Notes: a model not told the origin generated them from the sequence alone. Counted from the stretch's first letter, positions 10,830 to 36,406 are shown. The stretch is DNA of 50,000 nt from Chrysomallon squamiferum (GCA_012295275.1 CM022670.1:21597646-21647645); one strand, 5' to 3'. Translations and numbers: made by a program.

Positions 10830-11813
10830 GAAGCCATGTCATCATATGCTCTGACTTGTGGGTAAAGGAATTAAGTCCAGACGTTCTAGCCATTGTGACG
10901 TCATTCATAATGCTTGTGGAGATTTCCAGAAAGTGGATAATGAATCGTATTCAGGAACTGTATTTTGGAAAATATCTGAAGAGAAATGGTTTGTCTAGTG
11001 AAGTGAAGTGAAAAAAAAAAAAAAATGAACGTGCTAATCAGAGCAAGCTGTTGTGAAGCACGTCTATGACAGGCACGCTATCTGACAGGTCAGCGGGCGT
11101 GTCCTTCGCAGAAAAGAGTTTTGGGTAAGGAAAGAAAGTGGGTTCTCGTTACGATTGCAGGACACAAGGGAGTGTCCAGCATATCGGATCGTAGCGAGTC
11201 GGTTCCGATGTTTCGTAGACATTATCCGCTCCTTGCTGTTTCCGGCACTTGTCTATCTCCTAGTCATCCCCGGGTCCGTGTTGGTTGCGTCCTGTTTGTT
11301 TGTCCTGTTCTTGGCTGCTGTTGTTGTTTCCTTGTTCTTTTTGGCTGCTTCCTTCTGGTCCAACAATTCCACTTTTTTAATTATTTTTTTTTGCCAATGG
11401 TCTTTTTATTGATTTAAAAGATGCTATGAACACCTGCTACTAAAAGAACTAAGAACATGAATGTAGTTAAAGTATTTTTTTATTTTATTTTATTTTATTT
11501 TAATTTAAAAGATGTTATAAATACCTGCAGCTAAAAATAAGAATATGAACTTATTTACATTTATTATGTACATTAAAAAAAACAAAAAAAAACAACCACA
11601 AACACATAACCGGGTTGGTGTTGTCTGAAAGTAGGTACGTATAGTACGAATAGTTTTATTTTTAATTATTAATTTAATTGGCCATTCAAATTGATCCGTC
11701 AATCAGCCGATCCATCCGTAGATCCATCAGCTGTTCAACCAATCAATCTGTAAGTCAATAAATTCATTTAATTCTTGTTTGTTTTTGTGTCAAAAAAGAA
11801 GAAAAGAAAGAGT
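10830..11813. other. Unique junction segment between the two cassettes
   Basis: Homology to the second cassette stops near 10,825. The segment holds a GC-richer, partly hydrophobic open frame (11155-11412). Two diverged copies of a block of about 90 bp (TTTAAAAGATG...ACCTGC) lie at about 11411 and 11505. The rest is AT-rich. Confidence 0.5.
11155..11412 (+). other. Possible orphan membrane-segment exon
   Basis: An open plus-strand stretch preceded by an acceptor-like ACGATTGCAG at about 11160. It encodes a hydrophobic run (LVYLLVIPGSVLVASCLFVL continuing to LFFLAASF). Base composition is richer in G/C than the surroundings. No donor or partner exon was identified and no family was recognised. 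It could equally be a transposon fragment. Confidence 0.2.
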
Positions 11814-12323
11814 CTAAATTTGTGTTTTGTGTTGAGAATGTATGTTGTTACTGCAGCGAGGACTAACTCTCTGTCTTTCGTGTTTGATTTTTAGTTCCTT
11901 CAGTGTATTGCGTAGTGCTTGTCTTTCCTTGGCGAAATTTTGACAGTGAAACAAATAGTTTTTCATGGTTTCTGAGAGTCCACAGTTGCAGTTGGGTGAT
12001 GTGGTGAAGTGATATTTGTATCGGATTGCATTTAAGTTGGTCGAGTAACCAATTCTGGCTTTGGTGAGATTGTCGTTGTGTAGTTTGTTGGCGAGTATGA
12101 ATTTGGGTGTTTTGGCGAGTGGTTTGATGTTCAAGTGCCATTTGTTTTTGGTGTTGTTCCATTCGTTTTGCCATTGTTTGTCGTAATGTTTGACTGCGAT
12201 GGAGACAATTTCGTTTATTCCGTGGTATATGTCTGTGCAGATGTCTTCGTCTTTAATGCTGAGTGACTCTTTGGCGTAATGGTCAGCAATTTCAAACCGA
12301 AATATAGTTAATGCTTCCGTCAT
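11814..12323 (-). mobile_element. 3' end of a non-LTR retrotransposon ORF, copy 2
   Basis: A 169-codon minus-strand frame from ATG 12323 to the stop at 11814. It has an RNase H-like tail (IADHYAKES), a conserved basic segment (ARIGYSTNLNAIRYKYHF) and a zinc-knuckle-like C-x-C-G...H-C block, as found downstream of RNase H in I/Jockey-type LINEs. It lacks reverse transcriptase and endonuclease, so it is 5'-truncated. This copy is longer than the one at the window start because that one is cut by the edge. Confidence 0.65.
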
Positions 12324-12759
12324 GATTATTATTTTTGATATTTAAATACTGCTGCAGTCAGATAAGCATGAATTGATTAACTACAAATTTTAAAAAGAAG
12401 AAAAAATACTAATAGCTTAGCCATTTATATCGCCTGTATTCTTGTCATTCACTTTTAGGCTTGAAGAAATGCATGAGAAGTTTGGTTTGCAATAGAAAAC
12501 ACGAGGAAAGGGTTGGGGTGCATGTGTTGATGTTTCTTTTTAGAGCTATGTCGATTTTTTTTTTTTTTATAAAATTAGCGATGTAATTGTTACTTAAAAA
12601 TGGGAGGTCTTCCAAAATAAGAAAACTGTTGGAAGGAATAAGAACTTCATTTTGAATTCCGTGATAACAGTTCTCGCACGGCTCTTCGCTGTGTTGAAGC
12701 GTGCGTGTGTCTGACGTCATCACGAGTTCAACGAATGGGCGTTTGGTGATATTCAAGTA
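12324..12759. other. Non-coding spacer, copy 2
   Basis: Counterpart of 355-798 with small indels. Nothing coding was seen. Confidence 0.5.
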
Positions 12760-13091
12760 TAGCTGAAAATCCTTTATCCGAAATGCTTGGGTCCGGAAGT
12801 ATTTCGGATTCTGGAATTTTTCGGATTTTGGAATATAAAGAGATAGCCGGAGGATGGGAGCCAAGTTTGGACAGGAATTTCATTTATATTCCATGGAGAG
12901 CTTATACAAATAGTCTTCATGATTTTTATTTTATTTTATTATTTTTTTATTTTATTTATATATATTATACATAATATTTTAAATAATTTGGAGCACAAAA
13001 TAAAGTTTGTGTATGCAAAAACAATCCGAAAACTGCAAGATATCATAATTTTTACTGCACTGAAAATTTCGAATAAGGGATCCTCAACCTG
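12760..13091. mobile_element. Tigger/pogo-type miniature transposon (MER44-like), copy 2
   Basis: Same element as 799-1130, with the same ends and TA flanks and only scattered substitutions. It was carried along by the cassette duplication. Confidence 0.55.
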
Positions 13092-13288
13092 TAATAATTT
13101 GTGCCGAGTTAATTGCAACAACGAATTTAAAAGTATTTCCGATACTGCAATGCCAAGTTGATTTCGTCAGAAGTTTTTGAAAATAACTGTTTAAAAATGT
13201 GCTTTTTATTCATAAAATTAGACGTAAAACGAGAAATTAGATTTGTTTGATTATATATATATATATCATGATAATATAATGTATTTGT

Positions 13289-13338
<50 letters not shown>

Positions 13339-14199
13339 TTTGATGAGATCGGTTGATAGCGGTTTTTTCGGTTATTTTCTATGCGTTTGAATTCGAATGT
13401 ACAGCTCGAAGAATAACTTCATAAGAGATGTGTAGAAAAGAGCATAACGTTACAGTACGTTCTCCGTTCCTTATTATTAGTAACAAAAAATCAAATCAAA
13501 TCAACTAACAAAAACAAACACAAGTTAAAAAAGGAAAACAAAAAAACAACTAACCAACAAAAAAACAACAAAAAAATAAATAAATAAAAAAAACAGTGAT
13601 AATAATAATTAATACAATTAGGCCTAAAAACAAACAAATAAAAAATACTTTCTTTCTACCACTACAAAATAAAATAACAGCTCTAGAAACTCCTGCCCAG
13701 ATGAATACACGAACAAATAAAAGCATGAACCGAGTTACCTTAGTCATCGTATTTACTCTGTAGCAGATAGTAATATAGTGTTATCATTGTCACCCTATTT
13801 ACTCTCCAACAAATAGCAATACACTGTTACCATAAACGCCTTTGTTTTTGACAGATCGTGTTGAGCGCTTTTCTGAGTCAAGGAGAATACAAACAAAATA
13901 TACTTAAGACTTAAATGAATGTAAATAACTTCGCCACATGCAGCAAGACCAGTGAAATCTTTGAACTATAAGGCTGAAGGTCAACATGGGCTGAATTGTA
14001 TGAGCACAGTAAGATTACTGAATATGAAATTTTATCTTCTGTATTACAATAAATAACATTTCTCATCGTTCATTGTTGCTGCTGTTTGAGGAGATATATT
14101 CTGCTGAGTAACCTGTGTTGATGTTCCTTTTTTACTGTAAAAAAGAAGAAGAAAAAAAAAAAAAAACTCACCCCCCAAAAAAAAGCCCAACTAAATAAA

Positions 14200-14230
<31 letters not shown>

Positions 14231-14238
14231 TAATAATA

Positions 14239-14306
<68 letters not shown>

Positions 14307-14823
14307 AAGAAGAAAAGAAAAACGAAAAACGAAAATGAAAAAGATGAAAAAATCCCCATAAAAATATAATAATAAATAAAAGAAGAAAAATTAATAAAAA
14401 ATAAATAAAAACTACACATCAGAAAAAACAATTTAAAAACGTACTCATTAAAATTTAACAACAACAACATACACAAAATAATAAAAATTATAAAATGTGA
14501 TGGACATTCTAATTCTACCAACAAAACCAAAATAAATGAACAGTAACAATTAAAAACTGACCTGAATAAAATTAAAACTAAATAAACCCAACCTCAACAA
14601 AACCAAAATCTTTCACGTATCAAACACAACAGAATCATATCGAAAGGTGACAAAAAAAAAAAAAAAAAAAAAAATCTGTATAAACACTATAAACCGAAGA
14701 ACAAACTGAGTGAACGAATCTGTGGTGATTCATTCGTGATAACACAGTTCAGTGTTTACTTTACATCTTACACTGGTTACTCATTCTCGGCCGTTCTACA
14801 CTTCGACTTGCGGCTTTCACGTA
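13092..14823. other. Intergenic, upstream of lactamase copy 2
   Basis: Aligns with 1131-3043. It contains a short (AT)n, (GT)n(GA)n near 13290-13338, (AAAT)n/(AAT)n/(AAG)n at about 14195-14312, and a conserved TATAAA-like promoter zone at 14677-14823. Confidence 0.55.
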
Positions 14824-15243
14824 ATGTCGGCGCTCATTCTCTTACTTCTTTTCACGAAAACGACGTCAGCAAACGTCTTCACTGCCGAACAGACGGCTGA
14901 AATAGAAGACTACGTCAACGCCGTAGTCACTTGTAAATCTACTATCGGACTGACTGTGACGGTGGTGAAGAACAATGATACGTGGACAAGAGGATTCGGA
15001 CTGGCAGACAGAGAGAAAAACATCTCGGTTAACGAAAACACTCTGTTTGGCATTGGTTCACTGACCAAAGCGTTCACGTCGGCACTGTTGGCGATGTCGT
15101 TAAACGATTCTGAAGGAAAGTAAGCGCATTAATGAAATTGTTTTATATTTACGTATTCTGACTGCTACTGCTACTACTACTGCTACACTTCTACTACTTC
15201 TACTACTGCTACACTTCTACTACTTCTACTACTACTACTACTT

Positions 15244-15288
<45 letters not shown>

Positions 15289-18200
15289 TCGCTGCGACAG
15301 ATACTCTTACTACTATACTTCTATTACTACTACCTACTACTATTATTATTACAACTGGTAGTATATACATGTTGGTTTATTTATCTATTATACACACAGA
15401 CATACTTATAATTCAATACATTTATTAACAGTTTTCAATAAATAAGGACTAACAACAAAATGATTTGAGTCTCATATTTGACATTAATTATTATTAATCC
15501 ATATTTTTAATTTTAAATTATTGTTATTGTGTTAATCTTTACTTTGTATTTTAATACTATATTCTGGTGCATTGTTTCGTCTCTGCTAAGTGTTGAAACA
15601 ATAACTTAGTTCATGTAGAAGCTGTCTAATAAATATATAAGTGGATATACTATACTATCTCCTTATATTTCTCACTGTTATATACTTTTTAATAAAAATA
15701 AGATAAATTAATAATAAAGTAACAAATAATAATAAAACTGACACAAAAACCCCAATAAAAAACCCTACAACAATTCGGAAATAATAATATTAAAAAACAA
15801 AAGAAAGAAAAAACCACATAACAATTATGTATTCTGTAAACAGACACACACGAACTGAAGGCCCACCATTTTTTCTTGTTGTTTATTAGACCATCATGCT
15901 TAAATCTACTCAAGACTACGTGGCTAAATATATGATCAGTATATTCCTTTCCCTCTGTTAGATACAATTACACATCAAAACTGACAGACATATTGGGTGA
16001 TGATTTCAAGATGGCTGATCCTGAGATGACAAGGGAGGCAACTCTAAGAGACATTCTAGCACACAGAACGGGACTCAATCCCGCTACGATAGGCTTGTTT
16101 TCTGGCCAGTTAGAAAACGTTACAAGGCGCGATTTTGTCAGGTAATTAAATTTTATTTAAAAAGTCTTTAAATTATGTCATTGGGTTAATCTGTGTACGT
16201 GTACGTGCGTTCGCGCGCGCGTGTGTGTGTAAAATACACCATACTCTTTCCCTTCCTTAGTATAGTTTCTTTCCATAAGAAACATTACAGGAAACATAAT
16301 TTAATAACCGTAAGATCTACACTGTGATAAGATTTCAAGACGAGTGATCATGGCATACTAAGGGAGATAATTTTGTGTAGCTATTATGATCAGACAAGAT
16401 AATTAATTAGGTAGCATTTAAAAAGGAAAAATTATTTTAAAAAACCTAATGAAAATGAGCGACTACAAATATTTTACGAGCCTCTTTTTGTTATAAATGT
16501 TTATGATTTTCAGACGATTACGCTTCTTAAGAAAGATTTCTGATTTTCGCGATCGGTTCGTCTACAACAACTGGATGTATCTACTAGTAGGTCACGTTAT
16601 CGAAGTTCTCAGCAAGGAATCATGGGAGAAAACTCTTTACAAAAGACTTCTTAAACCACTGGGCATGACAACAACTAGAATTCTGGGATACGATTTGAAG
16701 ACGACATCCGGTAATGTGGCTCAGCCTTATGCGGTTATTGAAAATAAAATTGTGAAAACAAGTTCCGAAATTTACAGGTAAAACCATCGATAGATTTTGT
16801 TTAATTATTTCATGGTTGGAATTTCCTCATTTCTTTTATTAATTACTGTTGGTCACCAGTGTTTTTTATTTATTGATTTATTTGACAAGAAATACATTTT
16901 TTAATATGTCAGTTATGAATGTCATGCTTTGCATATCCAATTCGATTCGATTGTTGTGTTTTCGTAAGTTCGAATATTGCAGAATACGGTTAACTGGGGA
17001 AAAAGGGAAAACTATCTGGCTAGACGTTTACATAAATAAATAATAAACAAAGTATGAGTTCTCTCAGTCTCCTCCCCCACCAAAAAAAAAAAGAAGAAAA
17101 GAAACAAAAATCCCTGACATTAAAAATGAAATTCGAATAAATAAGCTATCAACCATATATTATTGTTATCATATACACTTTTTGGTTTACTGACCAACTG
17201 CTCATTAGTCCAAAAGTAGACTGGTTTCTACAGTACAACAATACCTCTATAATGATGACAGTCTTTATTTTATTTTGTTTTATTTTATTTTATTTTATTT
17301 TATTTTATTTTATTTTATTTATTTATTTATTTATTTATTTATTGTTACTCATAAATTATTGAGATTTGAAATATATACTGAGCTGAATATTTGTCATCAG
17401 CTTCCTCTGATGCACATGGTTATTTTCAAAGATAGTAGCGATTCGAAATACAGTTAAATTCATTCGAAAAACTGAGTTTCGCAGGGTCCTTTTTTTCTGT
17501 GGATTGTTAAAAACAAGTAAATAAGTAAATACACTGAACATAAAATTACATCACTGTCGATAGTGCTAATGCAGCCTCTAACAGAGCATGTATTTCCACT
17601 ATTATTCCTACAGAATCATCATCAACAGCAACTGCTGCTGCTTTGCCCTATCTTCTATTTTTATAACCACAACAATAAAAGCGATAAGAATTCTAACAAG
17701 TAGGGCTATTAATAATTTTCTGACGATTATGATGATGATGTTAAAAAATAAGAATCTTACAACGATCATGATAATTCTGTAAATTTTTTATTAGCATCTC
17801 TCCAGACGAGCCTGCAGGTGCCATTGCTTCGACAGCAAACGACATGGCAAAATGGCTGCATTTCCTGATCAGTGCAGGGGAGACAACCACTGGAATGAGG
17901 CTTCTCGATAAACATTTCTTTGTCGATATGATGGGAACTTACAGTCATATTAAACACAGCTTAAACTCGATCTTCAAACCGACTTTTCCTGTCACAGACG
18001 CTGTTTCTGGCTACGGATACGGCTGGATTAGAGGAACATACAGAGGTGTGAATAGATTTACAGTAGGAACAACACAACATCATCATCAATAACAACAACA
18101 ACAGCAAAAACTCAGCAGCAATGTTATCACCACCATAACTAGCAACACGATCAGTTACAAACAGCAAGAACAACAAAAAAGAAGAACAATAACGGAACAA

Positions 18201-19045
18201 CAACATTTAAAAAAAAATTCCAGAACCCTCACAAAAACAAACAAATCAAAAATAAACCACTGTTATTCCAAGCAAATAGATAAACTTTCTACACAAATTA
18301 GGAATTTATCTGTAACATGGAACATGATTATTTATATAAATTTTTCAATTTTATTTCAGGATACCAGAAAATCTGGCACCATGGATCTTTGTTTTCATAC
18401 CGTTCTATTGTGGTCCTGTATCCAGACTTGAAATCGGGCATTTTCCTCTCTGCAAGTGGGCCAGTCGGTTTAGAGGTGATGACTTATTTCATATCAGATC
18501 TTCTCATTGGTGAACCAACATGGTTACAGGCAACAAATGCCTGCCTCTTTCCCGAACCATGGATGAACATTTCAACATCAAACGACAATAGTGATGACGT
18601 CATCTATGACGCCATAACAAACCCCAGCCAGTACATAGGTTCTTACGGACATCGCTTGTTGGGAGATTTAACCGTGGAGCAGGGAAGTAACAGAAGTTCG
18701 CTACTTTTGAGATATGGACGTTTTGTTTGTGCTGTGAGGCCAACGAAGACTGAACACGCATTCAAACTTGATGTTTTGGAGCCATTGGGGTTCCTCTTCA
18801 ATCCTGGTAACAGCACTACTCTGATTCCCGCGAATTTCAAAGAAGAATGGAACGGGAAGTTTCAGGTTATAGAAATTGTGTCTTCTGAATCTATAATATT
18901 TCACAGAGATATCAAATTTTCAGACCCGTTGCCGCCAGAAAAAAACGAGGCGAAATGCACCAGCAGTGGAACGTCAGAAACAGGTTCAGGTCTGATCATT
19001 TTAATTTCGTGCTATATTACACATTTGTTTTTCAAACTAGATTAA
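14824..19045 (+). CDS. Secreted serine beta-lactamase-like protein, copy 2 (5 exons, 558 aa)
   Basis: Exons: 14824-15119, 15962-16141, 16514-16777, 17795-18045, 18360-19045, with exactly the same exon lengths as copy 1 (296, 180, 264, 251, 686 nt). Signal peptide, SLTK and YNN motifs are intact. The third motif reads HHG instead of HDG, which still fits H-x-G. About a dozen substitutions were counted by eye in the 686-nt last exon against copy 1, so the pair is recent. The hydrophobic C-terminal tail is kept. The gene sits on the opposite strand between the two sets of receptor 3' exons and converges on the stop of the receptor at 19267. Confidence 0.85.
17267..17343. repeat. (TTTTA)n/(TTTA)n microsatellite
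   Basis: In intron 3 of lactamase copy 2. Copy 1 has only a few TTTA units at the matching place. Confidence 0.9.
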
Positions 19046-19266
19046 TGAATAGGCAAGACCGGGGTATTTCGTAAACGCATACTTGTCTGGACATACGTTC
19101 AGAGACTCCTAACTTCTTTTTGTACACGAAATTCAGGTACTTTTATTTGAACATGATTTAAATTGTGCAAAAATATTTTATTATTATTATTATTTATTTA
19201 TTTAAAAAAAAAAAAAAAAAAAATAAAAAAAATTAAAAACGAAAAAGAAAAGAGAACAAATTTCCT

Positions 19267-31728
<12,462 letters not shown>

Positions 31729-32047
31729 CTGAAAAAAAAAAAAAAAAAAAAAAAAAAGATAAAATAGTTTTTAATCATATGGATGTGGTTATATATAAAT
31801 GTATATATATGTGTGTGAGTGTGTGTGTGTGTATGTGTGTGTGTTTCTGTATATATTTATATAGCTACGTATCTGTGCATGTATACATATTTGTATTTGT
31901 GTGTGCGCGCTGTTTTTGTCAAAGAATACATTCATAAAGTATTCATTCCCTTAAACATAACATCAAAGGAAATATGAAAATAATAGGTGGAAAAAAATAA
32001 TGACTGAGTGAAATTTGAAACACTGAAAAATAATTTTAAAAAAAGAA

Positions 32048-32072
32048 TAATAATAATAACAATAATAATAAC

Positions 32073-32130
<58 letters not shown>
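32048..32130. repeat. (AAT)n microsatellite
   Basis: Intronic or intergenic trinucleotide run next to the splice donor at 32156. Confidence 0.95.
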
Positions 32131-32132
<2 letters not shown>

Positions 32133-32156
32133 TTCTTTTTCTTAAACATATCTTAC

Positions 32157-32645
32157 CTCCATTGCTACCGATCGCAAATCCAAGATGTGACTGACCAAAA
32201 GATATATTTATAATGATAGGCGTCATCCACTTACAGTAATTTATCTCGTCTTTTCTAACCAGGGGCGGGTCTATGCATTCTTCTGAAGGCGTGTCAGTCT
32301 GCGACACCAGATCCCAGAATGCTACACCACCAGCAGAACGAGCATTTAAACAGACGTAATAACAAAGGAGTGGCTGAGACATTTCTGACGGCTGGACATT
32401 TTTAGGTGAAAGTTTGGGAGTGTATTTACGTCTGTGACATTTGCAGTAATGTAAACAGTGTTAGTGTACACATTTTGAGCACAGGTGAAACGAATTTTAC
32501 TTGATTTGCAAAGATCAGTGCGGCCAATGTTGATTGTATCCATATAATTCCGGAAAGTAAAAGAACCACGTACACACAGAAGAACAAAGTAAAGTGTGAC
32601 TAAAACTGCACGCAAACTGCTATTAATGATCTCATTGTAAATCAT
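32157..32645 (-). CDS. Candidate 5' coding exon of the receptor, with an apparent frameshift
   Basis: The minus strand opens at ATG 32645 with a signal-like N terminus (SLRAVLVTLYFVLLCVRG). It then encodes a Cys-containing, N-glycosylatable stretch to a run of five T (plus strand, 32399-32403). There the frame shifts into a second open frame that runs to a good donor (GGAG/GTAAGA, last base 32157). That frame encodes paired Cys (LLCYYVCLNA, EECID, NYCKWMTP). The donor is in phase 1, so it fits the IgGFc-type exon at 31527 directly. One missing A in the homopolymer would explain the break. It is a sequencing error, a dead exon or an unrelated gene; the domain is not recognised. Confidence 0.4.
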
Positions 32646-32670
32646 AAACCGCCTATTAATTAAAAAGCAC

Positions 32671-32763
32671 AAAAATATAACAATGATGTTAAAAGGGACA
32701 AAAACCTTATAATATAGATAGATTATAAGCTATTCTCCCTTTTAACATCATTGTTATATTTTT
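32671..32763. repeat. Fold-back inverted repeat
   Basis: A perfect 28-bp inverted repeat (32671-32698 and 32736-32763; arm starts AAAAATATAACAATGATG) with a second smaller hairpin (CTTATAAT/ATTATAAG) in the loop. Possibly a tiny foldback transposon; no target duplication was verified. Confidence 0.7.
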
Positions 32764-32987
32764 ATAAATTCTGAGAACGGGGACAGATCGTTTAAAATTG
32801 ATAAATGTGATTGAAGGTATCGACGGTAAAAAAGTTTGACGGTTCTCTGCAGCATACAGAATATGTGAATTTGCAATGTCATAACTTAGCTAAGCGAATG
32901 AATGATTGTTTACCGAGACACGTGCACACTCCCTAGGTGCCTTTCCTGGAAACTGAATTTCAGTATAACAAGGACATCGTTAATAAA

Positions 32988-33061
32988 ACATTCGCCGTTT
33001 TTGTAATTGTCCTCGCTTTTGATGTATAACGGTTCTTGATTACTATCAAAACATCATCAGT
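32988..33061. repeat. 74-bp dispersed repeat, member 1
   Basis: Identical over 74 bp to 40462-40535. It contains TTGTCCTCGCTTTTGATGTA and ACGGTTCTTGATTAC. Identity of this length in the same orientation indicates a recent mobile or copied unit; the family is unknown. Confidence 0.75.
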
Positions 33062-34647
33062 ATTATGAATGCTTTTAAAGTAATTCCAGATGAATGCAAC
33101 AGTATAATAATAAAGTTGTGTTTTTACTTTTTCTTTCAGTAGTAGGAATAGAGATCTGTTAAAATTCGATCAGTGGAAAACAATTAAAATAATGATATGA
33201 AAGCAGACAGAAACGATGAGAATAAAAAAGAATTAATGTAATTAAAAGGCAATTTTTTTATTTCTTTATTTTTCTTTCATTCCTTTTTCTTCTTGTTATT
33301 GTAGAAAATGTTGCTGGTTAATTTTGCAATAGGCATGTAAAAGGTTTTTATTATGTTATTTTTTTTTATTGAACATTTATTATTATTATTATTATAATAA
33401 TAATAATAATAATTATTATTATTTTTGCTGTTATTATTGTTGCTTTTTGACTGTTGTTGTTGCTATTGTTATAACTAAAGTTAGACCATTTAATCACAAT
33501 CAGAACCAAAAGGACCATGTGCTGGGAAAGTCTTTTGTTTAAGGAGTCATCTTTTTCCCATAACTATCGAACCATGTGATGAGCTAAACATCTTTTATTA
33601 TTATAAAAATATATTTCATTGTTACTCTTTGATAATCAATTTTACATTACTGTCTAATTAAGAGCAAAAACAGTTTTTATAAAAATTATTTAATTGTTAT
33701 ATACATATAAATATATATACACACACACACACATATAATTCTTTGACATATATATATGGTTCTGCAGTAAAACGTAAAGAGCATTTGATCTGCTGATACA
33801 GAAACTTGATTCTAAAATAAAGAAATAAAATAAATAAAGAAAAGAATAAATAAATAAATAATGATATAAATATAAAACGTAACAAGCAAACAAAAAAAAA
33901 AAAAACCCAACAAAGAAAAAACAAAAACAAACAAAAAAACACAACAAACTATTACAACCAAAAAAGAAAAGAAAAACATCAAACAACAACAAAAACGAAA
34001 TAGAAAAAGCAAAAGAAAGAATAAAATTGCTGAGACTTCTTGTTACGTCATTTGTGACGTCTTTAAATAACGTCATAACAAAGCGCTTATAATGATTCTA
34101 TTCAATGAATGTCATTTCTGAATATTATTGTTCCTGTTATTTCAATGAGTCTATGCAATTTATTTATCTAACATTCATAAACCAGTAAGTACAAATAAGT
34201 ATACTAATAATATATATATATTCGTCATTATAGGAATAATTGTGAGTCTGTAAATTTTACAGTGTAGACATTTTGCTTGCATCTAAATGGTTCTTTTGTT
34301 TTTCATTTTTTTTCTTTCTTTTTTTCTTCTCTCCTCCACATTTCTTTTTCTTGTTTTAGTTTTGTGATTTCAAGTCACTAATTGTTATGCTATTCTTAAC
34401 ATTGTTTGACGTCATACGAATATTATTTGCACAGTCCTCTCTCTGGCTATCGATATATCAATTTTTATTTTTTTCTATATTTCTTATCCTAAATCCCGTC
34501 CCTTCTAATATTGTAATAATCTTTTATTTTCTTCCGTTGACAATACGTTGAAGGGACGACCACTGTCAGGGAAAACAAGGACATTCAAAATAATAATGCT
34601 AAAGAATTTTCTTTTCTTTCTTTCATTTGTTTTTGGATTATAAAATA

Positions 34648-34717
34648 AAGAAGCATTCTACACCAATCAAAAGACATATGGGTGTGAATGTCTTTTGACT
34701 GGTATAGAATACTTCTT
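34648..34717. repeat. Imperfect palindrome (hairpin)
   Basis: Arms of about 30 bp with three mismatches (AAGAAGCATTCTACACCAAT... and its reverse complement) around a loop of about 10 bp. Confidence 0.65.
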
Positions 34718-34872
34718 TGTATATTGATAAAAAATCCCCCCCAAAAAAAATACAATAGAAAAAACAACAACAAAACTACAACACAAACAATATATATAAA
34801 ATGACACTCTCTCACCTGAAAAAACAAACAAAACCGATAGACATATGAATGAGTAAGAGTTGTTGTTCCTGA

Positions 34873-34908
34873 ATAGTGGAAAGAGTTGTCGTTCCTGAGA
34901 AGCTACTT
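34873..34908. repeat. Short dispersed repeat, member 2
   Basis: Matches 29562-29597. A diverged partial copy (GAGTTGTTGTTCCTGAATAG) stands immediately before it. Confidence 0.6.
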
Positions 34909-35392
34909 TTCATGGATCGGGCACTTCAGATTACTATTAAACAGTTATTAGTCAAACATATCGCAGAATGCGAAACAAATTATGCCCAACTGTTTCATTT
35001 AAATAATCTGTTCAGTGTAATCGATAGATTTCGGTTCTTACGATTTTTTCGAACATTCAGTTGTCATATGTACCTATTATTCCGCTTCGGTTTCTGATGT
35101 TTATTTACGTCATTGTTGGGAATTTTTCTAAAAATGATACATTACCTTTTTCTGCTCTTAAATAGATAGCAAAATGTAGCATAATATTTTAATATTGGCC
35201 GTATCAGCAGTTCAGGAAAAAAAAAAAAAAAAAAAAAAAAACAAATTACAAAAATTAATAATCTGCACGACAATTATTAACAACATCACTTCCCAGGAAT
35301 CGTGCGCTGCTTTTGATTAATCCTGTGTATTTGTCTGTGTGGATAGACAGACAGATTGATATTAATTAACAGTTATTATTTTTTTTTTTTAG

Positions 35393-35712
35393 ATGAAGAC
35401 GGCTTTACGGTTATTACTTATCATCCACTGTCTTATAATACACAGTTCGTATCAACTTTACTATGGTTTAATAATGAATACAGCTTTGATTCTGATTTTG
35501 ATTTTTTTTTTTTTGTAAAAGAAATAAGAATAATAATAAAAACAGTATGAACAAAAGCAACAATAGCAACAACAACAACAACAACATCAATAATAACTGT
35601 AACACTGTTGCTATTACTGCTATTACTGTTTCAAAGCAAGAACAACAGCAACAATAATAATAGAATTTATATTCTTCTTAATGTTCTTATTCTTTTATTT
35701 CTTTACTATTAC

Positions 35713-35746
<34 letters not shown>

Positions 35747-36311
35747 TTTTTTAAGATTTTTAAACTAAAATGTTTCATGGATTATATGCCCCAGACAAAC
35801 GTTAAAATGCGAGGTAATGTTTTGATCGTATTTCGTTTCTAATTATTCTTTCGCTTGTAATGTGCAGCTGCAGTTTATGGCGCATGGACGATGTGGGTAA
35901 AAACGTACGCCTCGTCGTGCTCTGAGATGTGCACGCAAGACGAATTGCTAGAGAGAATGTGTCTTTCGACGGTAGACGAACCGACGTGTAAAGGCCCAAA
36001 AACGAAAATCAGGGTCGTCAACTGTAGCAACTGTAATTTCGGTAAGTCGGTCAGTTAAAACGGGTACGTATGTAAATAAAATAATCCTAGACCTCCCCTC
36101 CCCACCCCAAAAATATCAATAATAAAAATTAAAATACTTCTAGACATCTAAAAAACTTTTACATTGATACTGTCTTTCAAATTTGTCAAAAATCGACACT
36201 CCAAATATACAAATTTAAAAGCTTTTATATATATTCCAAACTGTCGCTACAAAAGAATTAAAATGAATAACAGTGTGAAAAACAATTAATTAATGCAGAA
36301 TTATTCATTTA

Positions 36312-36406
<95 letters not shown>

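Larger units (their letters stand above)
32764..35392. other. Intergenic region upstream of the TSP1 gene
   Basis: AT-rich, with no exon candidate. It contains the 74-bp dispersed repeat (32988-33061), an (ATT)/(AAT) palindromic tract near 33380-33425, an A-rich zone at 33880-34000, a hairpin at 34648-34717 and the short dispersed repeat at 34873. It probably includes the divergent promoters of the receptor and TSP1 genes. Confidence 0.5.

Noticed and set aside
10331-10908. Long minus-strand frames of poly-Tyr/His, poly-Ile or poly-Leu
   Set aside because: They are translations of the (AAT)n/(GAT)n microsatellite; only the embedded EGF exon 10349-10462 is real.
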